This document shows, piece by piece, positions 1 to 10,887 of a DNA stretch of 64,000 nucleotides. The stretch lies in contig NC_077234.1 in assembly GCF_027887165.1 (NCBI RefSeq), positions 196,198,959 to 196,262,958 on the forward strand. The letters are read 5' to 3'. Source of the DNA: Monodelphis domestica. Lineage: Eukaryota > Chordata > Mammalia > Didelphimorphia > Didelphidae. The position numbers and the translations under genes are program-made. Within the stretch, counting starts at the first letter, position 1; every line of letters begins with the position of its first letter. The notes beneath the pieces were generated by a model. It was given only the letters and a program-made list of their open reading frames with translations, ran no database searches and was not told where the DNA came from.

Positions 1-1
1 T

Positions 2-2773
2 GTTATAAAGAGACACTCCGTAGTCTCTAACATAAATACTATTATTTCCTCTATTCCTAGCACAGCTACATATTTTACAGTAGTAGACTTGCATTCAGCT
101 TTCTTTTCCATACCTATACATGAGAACTCCAGGCATATTTTTGCTTTTACCTGGAAGGGCTCAAAATATACATGGAGTCAACTGCCATAGGGTTATGTGG
201 AAAGTCCGAGTTTATTTGAGCAAATTTTGAACCAAGACACAGGCAATATAACATTTAAAAATAGTAAATTAATCAAATATGTAGATGATCTACTCTTGGC
301 TTCAACAGACGCAGAAACATGTCAAGAAGATAGCAAACACCTTCTTTTGGAATTGCACAAAAGAGGACATAAAATCTCTAAGGATAAAGTTCAATGGTGT
401 CTCCAAAAAGTAGAATATTTGGGATTCATCTTGACTGCGGGTGCTCGTTATATTTCTCCAAAACGAATTGAGAATATTCAAAATGTAAGTGCTTCTACTA
501 CTAAGAAACAGTTGAGAGCAATTTTAGGAGCAACAGGGTTTTGCAGATAATGGATTCCTTGCTATGGGGAAATTACTAAACCCCTTATAGCATTAACAAA
601 GGATTTGGTTCCTGAACCCCTCAAATTAGAGCCTGAACACTTGTCAGCTCTATCAGATCTAAAAAAGGCTATCATGTCTTCCCCTGCTCTAGGCATACCA
701 GATTACAACAAGCCATTTACTTTGTATGTGCATGAGCGAAGAGTAACTTCTGGTGTGTTAACTCAGACTTTGGGACCTTCTCAGCACCCAATTGCTTATT
801 ATTCTGCTCAACTGGACCCAGTAGCAGCAGGAGCACCACCATGTCTTAGAGGAGTAGCTGCTACAGCCTTACTAGTAACAAAAACTATTGATTTAGTATT
901 GGGATATCCATTAATAATAATGTGCCCACATGAGATAGAAGCATTGTTGATAAAACATAGAACACAGGCATTCTCAGATCAGAGAATTACCAGATATGAA
1001 ATAACCTTATTAAATAGTGAAAACATTACTTTAAAACATTGTACTACTCTTAATCCTGCCACCTTGCTTCCAGATTTACCAACTTCAGGAGAACCATTAC
1101 ACAATTGTGAAACATTAGTGTCCATGGCAGAAAAGCCTCGAGATAATCTCTTCGACACTCCCTTAGACAATGCAGATCTGATTTTATTTACTGATGCTTC
1201 CTCTTTTATGAGGGATGGCATACGTTACACTGGAGCTGCCATAGTCTCAGAATTTGCCACTGAATGGTCAGCTTCACTACTTTCTAACATTAGCGCTCAA
1301 GAAGCAGAACTCATAGCTCTGAAGCAAGCTTGTATAATTGCCAAGGATAAAAAGGCAACAATTTATCCTGACTCTAGATATGCTTTTGGCATTTGTCACT
1401 CAGTCAGAATGTTATGGCTCCAGAGAGGATTTTTAACCTCAGCTGGAAAATCTATAGCTAATGCAGAAATTATTAATGAAGTTCTTTCTGCTCTCCAGCT
1501 TCCTGAAGCCCTAGCTGCAGTTCATTGTTCTGCCCATACAGGTGGCACTGACCCTGTCTCTAGAGGAAATGATTGAGCAGATGCCACTGCAAAGCTAGCA
1601 GCCATAGAAGGACCGGAATTAATTTTAACATTAACAACCACTAATAAATTAAATCTACTACTTTCCTAGAATGAAAACAAAGTGGAAAAATGGAAACAAA
1701 AATTCAAAGCAAAATAGATTAATGGAGTATAGGTGTCATCTGAAGGAAAACCCCTGCTCCCTAAAAGTTTCTATAACCAAATTTGCCAATCTATTCATAA
1801 AAATGGTCATTTTGGCACCCAGGGCATTGTGGACTCTGTCAAGAGAGTATGGATAGCCCCTGGTATAACTACTACAGCCTCTAAAGTATGTTCAGCCTGC
1901 TCTACTTGCCAGGCATATAACCAACATGCATTTCGTGGAAAAGCCTTTGGTGGACATCCTCTGGCTTACACACCTTTTGAACATCTACAGATAGATTTCA
2001 TAACAATGCCAAAAGCTGGACATTATAAATTTTGTCTAGTAATTGTAGATCAACTAACCAGATGGCCAGAAGCATTTCCTGTGACTCGAGCCATGGCGGA
2101 TTTTGTTGCAAAGATACTTTTAAAGGAAGTTATTCCTCGTTTTGGACTACCAGCATGTATTGATTCAGATAGAGGAAGTAATTTTACTGACTCTGTCCTA
2201 AATCAGATATATTCTTGCTTGAGAATAATTCTCAAATTCCATGTTCCATATCATCCCCAGAGCTCAGGACAAGTTGAGAGGATGAACAAAGAACTTAAAA
2301 CTATGATTGGAAAATTATGCACTGAGACACATTTAAAATGGCCTGAAAATCTCCCTCTGGCCCTATTTTATCTCAGAAGCAGGCCTAGAGGAGACCTACA
2401 CATCTCATCATTTGAAATGCTTTTTGAACATCTGCCTATACAGGCTAAACCCTTTTCCCCTGCATATACATCACTATTAGGGGAAGATACTACTATTGCT
2501 TCCTATATACAAGAGTTACAGGATAAACTACGTGAACTTCATGAATCCGGAGCTGCAGTACAAGCCAGACCATTAGATTTTTCTCTGCATGACCTGAATC
2601 CAGGAGATAAAGTTTATATTAAGAATTTCAAGCAAACTGGTGCAACTCAGCCTTCATGGGAAGGACCATTCCAAATATTGTTAACTATTCCAACATCCAT
2701 AAAGATTGGAGAAAAAGACTCTTGGATTCATTGCTCACATGTGAAGAAAGCATCTTCTGCTGAGACTGATTGA
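2..2773 (+). pseudogene. pol: Decayed retroviral pol: reverse transcriptase, RNase H, integrase
   Basis: The whole stretch reads in one frame without any frameshift, but with stops at 188-190, 548-550, 1574-1576, 1667-1669, 1715-1717 and 1730-1732; the natural end is the TGA at 2771-2773. RT: an Asp in a VVDL context is encoded at 86-88 (first catalytic position) and the YVDD box at 278-289. RNase H: a TDAS motif with its Asp at 1193-1195, an SAQEAELIAL helix, and a PDSRYAF motif. Integrase: an H-x3-H...C-x2-C zinc-binding arrangement near 1795-1910, then QIDF, SDRG and GQVE; I count 35 residues between the second Asp and the Glu, the canonical D,D-35-E spacing. A GPF-type motif follows near 2660. 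One stop sits in the conserved LPxG segment of RT, so no full polymerase can be made. All stops from 1574 on lie between RNase H and the integrase zinc domain. Confidence 0.9.
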
Positions 2774-2978
2774 CTGTAACCTATCGCATGCATTGGAGAT
2801 AATAATCCATAGACAAGTGGATGCTTTTTTTTTTTTGAGAACATATTGAATTACTGATTTTTTCCTTATTTTGCCTTATTTCTTTTCTTTATTTTGATTA
2901 GAATATTTGATTTTTTCTCATTTCTTGTACTAAAGGTACACATAAATTAATATTAATGTTTTTTCTGCAGTAATACAA

Positions 2979-3016
<38 letters not shown>

Positions 3017-4073
3017 TTGCTATAATGTCAATGCACAAGCTTTAAACTATGGGAACCTGCCATTTATTGATAAAATATTATAGGACTGTGATTAATGTTT
3101 GAATCTGATTCCAGAAAAAGGGATAAAAAATAAGGAGCACAGACTTGACCTGAAAAGTGCCAAAAAGAGCACACATGAAATACTAATGTGAGACTCAAGG
3201 TTGCGACGCTTGACATACGTTAAGTCATAGGATTCTTTGTATCTACACTCTTTGCAAAGTACTCATACAAGTACAAAGTTTGACTATCATGCTGGCTCCC
3301 TATATCCCTGAGAATGTCAAAAAATCAGACAAGGGAATGACACTTCCCTATCAAAATAGAATTCTAATTCTATTCTTCTTATATTATGGCAACTTCCTTT
3401 AGTCTTGGCTACAAATAGCTAAGTGAAATATTACTGCATTCTGTCCTACAGACTTGTGGGATAGAAATTACTCTAAATTTGACCTATACGAAGACTTATC
3501 TTGATTTTTTTCCTTATGTTATTGATTCTCTTCTTTTGATAATTGACTCATACACCCCCATAACTCAACATTGCATTCTGAGTTGAACTGGATTTTTTAA
3601 CACCTATTTCAGGGGGGATTGTATTTTAATTTAAAATCTAAGAATTTTTGAATCTTTTTGTTTAAGAATGTATTGTTATAAATACCCAAGACTTTGAATT
3701 TTGTTCGAGAAAATATCTTCAAGAAAGAAGCTTGAAACTCCTATATACAGAGAATGAATTGTTGCAGAAAGATGCCAGAAAATCCACACTTCATCAAGAA
3801 GATCAAAAATGATCTTTGGATATGATTGATTGAACTGAACTTTGATTGAACATTTATTTATGCCAAAAGGGACTGCCCCTAATTTGGCTTTCTGTCAATG
3901 TGCCTAGCAAAACATTGGTTTTGCTTTCTTTTCTTTTCTATTTCCTCCCTCACTATTCTAATTCCTCTTAGAAAAATTGAATATTGTGTATATCTATAGT
4001 TAGAAGTGCATTTAGGATTACAAAATGATTATGTTAAATGATCAATGGGGAGACTAGTTTCCCGATGATCATC
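2774..4073 (+). other. Provirus internal region after pol, no env recognised
   Basis: About 1.3 kb that is AT-rich with stops in all frames. A functional gammaretrovirus would carry env here, overlapping the end of pol. I see no surface or transmembrane protein motif. It holds a TA dinucleotide run at 2982-3015 and a purine tract AGGGGGGA at 3611-3618 that resembles the one at 4074. Confidence 0.5.
2982..3015. repeat. (TA)n microsatellite
   Basis: An uninterrupted alternating T-A run of about 34 nt inside the non-coding part of the provirus, so it arose or expanded after integration or was carried by the virus. Confidence 0.9.
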
Positions 4074-4081
4074 AGGGGGGA
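4074..4081 (+). promoter_or_regulatory. Candidate polypurine tract of the provirus
   Basis: AGGGGGGA, followed by C and then TG. In retroviruses plus-strand DNA synthesis starts at such a tract directly 5' of the 3' LTR, and the LTR begins with TG a base or two after it. A very similar tract at 3611-3618, followed by TTG, is an alternative and would make the LTR about 460 bp longer. Confidence 0.5.
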
Positions 4082-4444
4082 CTGGAAATCTTGAAATTTC
4101 TCAGACTTGTGAATGTTAAAAATTTCCACATTGGGGAATTCTCCATTGGAACAATTCCCTACTGGGAATATTCCAATTTTGACAGTGAGAACTCTACTTG
4201 GATCAGAAATGGGAGGACCTCTACTCCACCTGTACTTAAGACTGCTTTAGGGGAGAAAACTCCTTGCTAAACAATGAGGGTACTTGGGCCCATACTTATA
4301 GTGAGGCAAAAAGTTCTTTAAGCCATGCCTATTTTTAGAAGTAATACAAAGGGGTGCTAAGTACCTATTAAAGGTCAGGCAACTTGTAAACTTGCCAGGA
4401 GCAAAGAGGTGAAAACTTATTTGGAAGTTTTTCTGGTTCAAAGG

Positions 4445-4520
4445 TACTAAAGGGATTAGTCGACCCAGCAGTGTTTTTTCTTATTCAAACTTACTAAAGG
4501 GATTAGTCAACCCAGCAGTG
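4445..4520 (+). repeat. Duplicated 29-bp block in U3
   Basis: A 29-bp unit starting TACTAAAGGGATTAGTC occurs at 4445-4473 and again at 4492-4520 with one mismatch (G/A), a 47-bp period. It lies 90-160 bp upstream of the TATA box, where retroviral enhancers usually sit. The near identity suggests a recent duplication relative to the age of the element. Confidence 0.85.
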
Positions 4521-4607
4521 AATTCAGAATGGGCTGTCCTTTGGAAAACGTCTACTGTTATTGGTAGATGGAAGAACTTAGGGGAGGTGACATAGGAGAA
4601 AACCTCC

Positions 4608-4615
4608 TATATAAG
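4608..4615 (+). promoter_or_regulatory. LTR TATA box
   Basis: TATATAAG, about 525 bp into the LTR and 395 bp before the ATTAAA signal. Transcription would be expected to start about 25-30 bp downstream, near 4635-4640. Whether it is still active cannot be told from the sequence. Confidence 0.6.
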
Positions 4616-4620
4616 AAAAA

Positions 4621-4860
4621 GCAGAATCTCTTGAAAGACAATTCTTTTGGAGAATTCTCTTGAGAGAGGCTCTGGAGAAGGGAAGCTCTTGGAGGACAAT
4701 CTCTAAGGAGGTCTCGCTGGAGATCCTCTGAGGGGACTCTGTCCCTCTGGAGGCTCTTGAGAGAGGCCCTTTGAAACAGTCTCTGGCTGGAAAGCTCTTT
4801 GAGGGGGACTCTGGCTGGAACTCTCTCTGAGGAGACTGTCACTAGAATCCTTGCTTAGAC
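4621..4860 (+). repeat. Degenerate tandem repeats in the LTR leader
   Basis: Variants of CTCTGGAGG, GCTCTTGAGAGAGGC and CTCTGGCTGGAA recur through this part. The clearest pair starts at 4781 and 4809, a 28-bp period. They produce a spurious minus-strand open frame of 94 codons, which I do not regard as a gene. Confidence 0.6.
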
Positions 4861-5004
4861 AGACCTTGTGGTGAGTGATAAAAGACTGACTGACTGATCT
4901 CTCTCTCTTAAGACTCAGGTCTAGGCCATGTTGGCTTAAGGCCCTTCATACTTATTTCCTTTTTCTCTCCTTCTCTCTTTCTTTAATTCCTCATTGTATT
5001 ATTA

Positions 5005-5010
5005 ATTAAA
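5005..5010 (+). terminator. LTR polyadenylation signal
   Basis: ATTAAA, the commonest variant of AATAAA, about 120 bp before the LTR end, the position expected for the R/U5 boundary. Confidence 0.45.
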
Positions 5011-5199
5011 TTCTCTATAAAACCCAGCTGACTTGGGTATATTCATAATTGGGAATATTTCCCTGGCGACCACCTTATATTTGATTTAAAACCAAGACAC
5101 TGTAGTGAAACATTTTCTGCAGTCACAAATTTACTCACCCACTCTTATATCTACTACAATTTATATCTTCAACCATTCAAACTCTTACAGACTCAAGAG

Positions 5200-7025
5200 A
5201 AGTATAAAAAGATAAGCATGAAAGGGTAAACTAAATTAGCTCAATAAAGTGAAACTATTATAATTCTATACTGGAAGATGATACATATAAATACTAGAAC
5301 TTTTTCATCATTAGAGCAGTCAAAAGAAATTTATATAGGTAGAGGTAATGGATACAAGTCTATTATAATAGAGTTATTTCCAAAAAATAATGAAGGGATG
5401 AGAAAGAAGGATGCCCTGGAAGATGGGGGAAGAGATAAATAGCATGGGAAAAATTTTCTGGCATAAAAGAGGCATACAAGGAAGAGTTTTACAGTAGAGG
5501 GGTAATGGGGAAGGGTGTCAGGCAATGCTTGAACCTCATTTGAACCACTAAAGAATTGATTCAAAGAGGGAAAAATATTTATATACACTCAGTTCTATAG
5601 ATAAATGAAAGTTGCTCAGTAGGAAAATAGGAAAGGAAGAGGATAAGAGAAATTGGGGGAAAGGTAGAAGAGAGAGAGTGGATAGAATCAAAGTTAAAGG
5701 AAGAGGGGAGGAAAAGTAAAAACAAAAGAAAATGAGATGAGGGGGAAAATACAGTAATCAAAAATGTGAATGTAATTAGGATGAATCCATACAAAAACCA
5801 GAAGCAAGGAGCAGAATAGATTAAAAGTCAGAATCCATCAATATGCTGTTGATAAACACACCTGAAACAAAGACACACAGAGTAAGAATAAAGGCCTGGC
5901 ACAGAATATATTATGCTTCAGCAGAGATAAAAATTAAAAGCTACTAATAATGAATAGATAAAGCAAAAAACAAAAATAAAACTAATTAAAAGAGCTAAGC
6001 AGAAAAATGACATTTTGCCAACAGATACTGGAGAAAATGACATCAGTACTAAACAGATATTCACCCAATGATATAACATTTACATTCACAAAAGAAAGGT
6101 TAAATGAGTTATGGGAAGAAATAGATTTAAACTTTCCCCTCTCAGAACTAGATTAATATAGCCATAGAATAAACCAAAAAAATTAAGGAGATCAACAGAA
6201 TTTTATAAAACAAATATTCTTTTGAAGAAATTTAATTGAAACACAGTAACTTAAAAAAATAATATTTATTGGACATAAAATCTCACAACCAAATGCAAAA
6301 AATAGAAATATTATGTATATCATTTCAGACTGCAATGTACTAAAACAATATTTAATAAGGGCCTTGAAATAACTATAAAAATCCAATTAGAAATGCAATA
6401 ATCTATATAGAAAGAATGAGTAGGTTAAAAAAAGATGGAAGTAATTTGAAAAGACAATGAGGAAGCAAAACTATGACTCTCTGCAGATGATATGTTGGTT
6501 TATTTAGAGAATCCTAGCGAATCAATTAGAACACCAGTTGAAATAATAAACAATTTAAAAATCTTTGCAGTGTATAAAATAAATACATATAAATAATCAG
6601 CATTTTTATTTATTACCAACAAAGTCAATCAGTCTGAGATACACAAATAGATTCTATTTATAACTGCAAAGAATATAAAATATGTGGGAATTGAGCATAC
6701 CTACCATACCCAGAAACAATATAAACACAATTACAAAATATTCTTCATTCAAAGACATATAAATAATTAGAAAAATTATATTTGTTCATGGGCCAACATT
6801 AAAAAGGGCAATTCTACCTAAATTAATTTATTTGTTAGTGCCATTCCAAGCAAACTACAAAAAATATATGTCATAAAGCTAGAAAAAATAAAATGAAAAT
6901 GTATTAGGAAGAACTAAAGGCCAAGAATATTAAGAGAATCAATGAAAAAAATGTGAAGGATGGTCACCTAGGCATACCAGAACTCAAAGTATATTTAAAA
7001 TGATAGCAATCAGAAATCTTCTATT
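5200..7025 (+). mobile_element. Old LINE-1, endonuclease and RT remnants with internal deletion
   Basis: The purine-rich part at 5320-5800 resembles the marsupial L1 sequence in front of ORF2. From about 5800 to 6410 the remnants match the L1 endonuclease, including segments that align to its GHKNLTIKCRK and SFSDHNAIK parts. From about 6470 the sequence jumps to the RT active-site region: a frame reads ADDMLVYLENP, then VEIINN, YKIN, KYVGI and HNYK in the order found in L1 ORF2. The RT part between is missing. Many stops and frameshifts mark this as one of the oldest LINEs in the window. The left border with the LTR near 5127 is uncertain. Confidence 0.7.
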
Positions 7026-7029
7026 TTTA

Positions 7030-7160
7030 CAGATAAAGACACGGAAGGCAAGAAAAGAAAAAAATTCCCAAATGTGTATAGGTCATAAGCAGAAGAGCTA
7101 ATATTTGAATCCAAATCTTTTGCTTCTAAATCTAGTGCTTTTTCTTCTGTGTTTTGATGT
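7030..7160 (-). mobile_element. MIR SINE fragment
   Basis: The reverse strand keeps MIR landmarks in order; on the plus strand these appear as the antisense phrases CAGATAAAGACACGGAAGGCA, then TTTGAATCCAAATCTTTTGCTTC and CTAGTGCTTTTTCTTCTGTG. Confidence 0.55.
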
Positions 7161-7559
7161 GTTATATTTGTTGCCATCATTTTAAATGTTGAACTCTGCC
7201 TTAAATAGGTAATATGTACTGACCCTCATGTAGATCCAGCAATGAAGTTTGCAACCTGCAAACCATCCATATCTTCTCATCTTGCACCATTCTATGTCTT
7301 TCATAAATGATCCACAAAGGATCCACCCAATAGGCTTATAGTAACCCTCTGCCTTTTAATATCCATGTAATAGTGATCAATTGGTATTCACTGAATAAAT
7401 GAATCAATTCATTGTTTAAATAATCATGTTAATACTATATAACAGTAAAGGGGTAAAGTATATATACTATGGTTGGTAAGAAGGGACCTTTCACTAAGGA
7501 GTACACCTATATGTTTTGGACTACATGATTTAAAGTCGTAGAGAGCTACTTAGTCGAGA

Positions 7560-7672
7560 GAAACTAAATAACTCAGCTAATGTTTCACAGCTAGCATATA
7601 TATCAGGGCAGGACTTGAAGCCAGGCTTTCTTGGCCTTACGGATAACTTTCTACTCTGATGATTCTCACTTA
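7560..7672 (-). mobile_element. MIR-class SINE fragment
   Basis: Antisense MIR-like phrases: TTTCACAGCTAGCATATATATC, GGGCAGGACTTGAAGCCAGG. Short and diverged. Confidence 0.45.
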
Positions 7673-8229
7673 CCACTTTACTGAGAATAATTATTTACAT
7701 TGAATACTCTCAGTATGCCACCCACAAATTAAATCAAACCACTGTAAGATCCCTTCAGCTCTGAGATGCTAGAATTCTATAACATACCATTTCTTTCAGA
7801 TATTAAAGCTATAGGTAAAAATATTTACTTTCCCTCAGAAACTCTGAAAGTAAAAAACAAAGGTGATTTCTGATTTTCATCAATTCAGTTATTCATGAAT
7901 GGTATATTTCTTAAACTAATTAATGGAAGACAGCTTCCCTTTGCCATTCAATTTATTTCTCTCCCATTGTCATGTGGTAAGTAACTAATTGGTCAGAAAA
8001 ATTAATCCCAATTTAATATTTTTCTAAGCCAGATATAATTAAAGAGTTAATTCTATGGCCAAAAATGATATTTAACAGTAAATCATAAATCCCAAAATAA
8101 TCTTTTTTACTGTGAAAGAATCTGCTATTGGGGATCATCCGCTTCCTATTCACCTCCATTTCTATGGAAAATGAGGATTGTGTCTATCCTGCTCTGTGTA
8201 TAGTATATAAATAGAATTCAATGTACTTT
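7673..8229. other. Unassigned intergenic DNA
   Basis: AT-rich, no open frame of note and no repeat family I recognise. Confidence 0.5.
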
Positions 8230-8405
8230 CTTTTAACATAAGAGAGCAGTATTGCAGAGTGGATAGAATAATGAGATCAAAGCCAAAAAAGGACCCGAGT
8301 TCAAGTCCTCTGTTTGACACATACTGGCTATGTGACTCAAGGTAAGTGCCTAAATTTGTTTGTGCTCTAAGACTATTTGTTGCAGAGACGTGCTGATACA
8401 CTTCA
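8230..8405 (+). mobile_element. tRNA-derived MIR-like SINE
   Basis: It starts with a body like GCAGAGTGGATAGAATAATGAG, has a B-box-like GAGTTCAAGTCCTC, then ACATACTGGCTATGTGACTC, and ends with a GCTCTAAGACTATTTGTTGCAGAG segment. The same 3' segment type occurs in the copies near 36.0 and 50.5 kb, so these form one marsupial SINE type. Confidence 0.6.
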
Positions 8406-9735
8406 GAAGATGCAGTTGTTGTTGTTGTTTTTACCCATCATCTTTCTGTACTAATAAAATTATAAATCCAATCCCTCCTTTATTCTTTTAATAAATGACT
8501 AGATACAAATGGTGCTACTTACTATCAGAATAGAAAACTCCTGGGAATGCACTAATGTATGTCTGACCAACTTTGAAAACTAGATAGTTTGTCATTAAGT
8601 TTCTCATATGTTACTTCCTGACTCATTGTGGTCATCTCAATCTCTTATTCTGTATCACATGCCTGTTTTACATCCTCCATTTCTTCATTGATGTCTACAT
8701 TAGAAAGCACATAAAGAGTAATGATCCCATAAGAACTCTCCTCCTACTAGTTCTCTCTTAATACTGAATTTGGAAGGTGATGAAAAATGAATACAGGAAG
8801 AGGGGGCAGGGTAGAGTGATGCAAGCATTTGAAACTGTGAGTAGTAGGATGGAAGGAAATAAAATTAGTTTTGTCAAAGAATTTGCTGGAAAATATTCTA
8901 TAGCTTTAATACATTTTTCTTGAATAAAATTGATGTGCTTATATCCTTGCAACCAGGTAGATTTTAAAAATGTTAATAGACATTATTTATTAAAAACAAA
9001 TTTAAGAAAAGATCATAGGTAGTGTAGGTTTTTTAACTTAATTTTGAGACCTACAGAAAGTCTGAAACATGCAAACAATGCATTTGCAAACACTCAGGCA
9101 ATATGGTAAAACTTGATAAAATAATAATAAAAATTAAAGCAATGAAACCAAAGACTGATAATAAATAAAATGAAGAGACAATGCGCCATAATTGAAAGAA
9201 TTTTAGATATATAGTCAGATAATCTGCATTTAAATACTTTCTATAAATTATTCTATATTTGAAAAAGTCAGTTGACTTACCTGAGTCTTGATTTTCAATG
9301 ACTGTCTCCCACTTTAGAAAGATCACTTCGTCAGCTGAGTGAAGTACATATTGGAAAGGGGAAAAGAATTGAGGAAAAGATCAACCAGAACGCTGAGGCA
9401 ATGAGTTCCTGCACCAAGGAGATAGCCATAACAATGAACCAGAACACAAAGAAAAGACTTTGTGAGGGTGGAAACCACAACGTTTAGCAGCTGTTTGGAC
9501 ATGAAACATAGATATTTATGGCTCTCTTAGCCTAATTGTTAATCCAATGTAGTTAATAGATTTTAGTACAAATTACTTCTATAATTTTAGAATATATATG
9601 TTTGTGTGCATATATACACACACAGACATAATTATTACATCTGTTGTAACACACGTAGACTATATAAGGACTTGGATATCCATATATTTGATCCAGACAT
9701 AATCCCATCAGTGTAGGGATCTCCTAGAAGTTCAC
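8406..9735. other. Unassigned intergenic DNA
   Basis: About 1.3 kb of AT-rich sequence. I see no gene, no recognisable repeat and no regulatory structure that stands out. Confidence 0.45.
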
Positions 9736-9739
9736 TCCC

Positions 9740-9885
9740 ACCCACAAGAGCTAAATTCTCCCATAATTATAGACTGAGTTGAATGACTTACTCAAAGGGT
9801 CAGAATTAGCAAGCATCAGAAGCAAAACTTAAACCCAGAGCTTTTTAACTCCCAGCCCAACCATCTGTTTATTATGCCTTCTCAG
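9740..9885 (-). mobile_element. MIR SINE fragment
   Basis: Antisense MIR phrases: ATAGACTGAGTTGAATGACTTACTCAAAGGGTCAGAATTAGC and TTAAACCCAGAGCTTTTTAACTCC in the expected order. Confidence 0.5.
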
Positions 9886-9960
9886 AATATTGTAGGGTTG
9901 ACCTATGGAAAGTGATTCAAAGAAAGTTCAGAAGAGAAAGAGCAGGATTACAATCATGGT

Positions 9961-10230
9961 TTTTTTTTTAATTTTTCAAAAATATTCTATTGTCCCAATT
10001 ACATGTAATAACAATTTTCAACATATGTTTCTGACATAAAACCCAAATTGTCCTCCTCCCTCCTTTCTTTTCCCACCTCTCTGAGATGGCAAGTAATTTG
10101 ATCTGGGTTATACATGCATTGTCATGCAAAACACACTTCTCTATTGGTCATTACCTTAAGAGAATGCTCATATAAAACCAAAGCCTCAAAAGATAAACTA
10201 ATGTGAATACAACTGTTTTTTTTTAAGACT
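9961..10230 (-). mobile_element. LINE-1 3' end, 5'-truncated
   Basis: It opens with a T9 run (the poly-A tail read in antisense) followed by the pyrimidine-rich TCCTCCTCCCTCC...GAGATGGCAAGTAATTTGATCTGGGTTATACATG segment found at the 3' end of marsupial L1 elements; compare the copy at 61,925-62,640. No coding part remains. Confidence 0.55.
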
Positions 10231-10885
10231 TAAACCTCTATAAGAATACACATTGAAAGATTCAGAAAGGACTTAAAAAACAATTGTGAGTTGGTTGATA
10301 TTTTATTAAAATGAATATAATTTTAGTATTTTAAAATCAAAGTATTTCATTGGGAGATTTACTTATTAAATCTGACCATTTGTTTATTGATATTTACTGT
10401 GAATATTAGCTTTGCAATGGAAAAGAATATACTTTTATGTGATAACATTAAAGATTAATGCACAAATGTTTCTGAAAATATAATGCAATTAGATTACCAA
10501 TAATAATTTCACAGTATCTAGCAACTCCAAATCAAATGTTCCAAGAAAAAGACAAAAAAGAAGTGAGGACAAAGGAAAAAGAGAAAAAAATCTCCAATGT
10601 GGACTGACACCAATGGGACAGGCAGAGGAAACCAAGAAGAAATGATATGGTCACATCAGAGAGAAATCAATATATGAATGATCTTATGATGTGAGAGAGA
10701 GGATGGGTAAGAAAAAAAAAAGATCAAGATAATCCAGATGTGGCCACTACCCTTGCAGAGTCAAATTTACAGATAACCAACTTTCAGAGTAAGACTGCTC
10801 TTCTGAATTCAAAGGAAAGTCACTCAAGAGACAGCCAGAATAAGAGAGGGCAAAGACCTGTGTGTGCACCTTGCCTTTTCATTTC
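10231..10885. other. Unassigned intergenic DNA
   Basis: AT-rich, without recognisable repeats or open frames. Confidence 0.45.
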
Positions 10886-10887
10886 TT

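Larger units (their letters stand above)
1..5127 (+). mobile_element. Class I endogenous retrovirus, 3' part of a provirus (pol to 3' LTR)
   Basis: The order is RT, RNase H, integrase, a non-coding gap, a polypurine tract and a 3' LTR, all on the plus strand. The window opens inside reverse transcriptase, so the 5' LTR, gag and protease would lie upstream if still present. The integrase C-terminus with a GPF-type motif and the pol domain order fit the gammaretrovirus-like class I ERVs. Between the pol stop at 2773 and the purine tract at 4074 there is no open frame and no env motif I could recognise, so env is deleted or decayed beyond sight. Six in-frame stops in pol show an inactive copy. 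LINE-1 sequence resumes right after the LTR, which suggests integration into or next to that LINE. Confidence 0.85.
4083..5127 (+). repeat. 3' LTR of the class I ERV
   Basis: It begins TGGAAATC after the purine tract and ends in CA (CAGTCACA at 5120-5127), the usual TG...CA ends. Inside it are a duplicated 29-bp block upstream of the promoter, a TATA box at 4608-4615, a leader rich in GCTCTTGAGAGAGGC-like repeats, and an ATTAAA signal at 5005-5010 followed by a U5-like segment. The 3' end could be 5125 instead of 5127. No target-site duplication can be checked, because the 5' LTR is outside the window. The start depends on which of the two purine tracts was used. Confidence 0.6.

Noticed and set aside
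979..1221. 80-codon minus-strand open frame
   Set aside because: Shadow of the retroviral pol on the other strand.
4558..4842. 94-codon minus-strand open frame
   Set aside because: Lies in the repetitive LTR leader, antisense to the LTR transcript; composition follows the short repeats.
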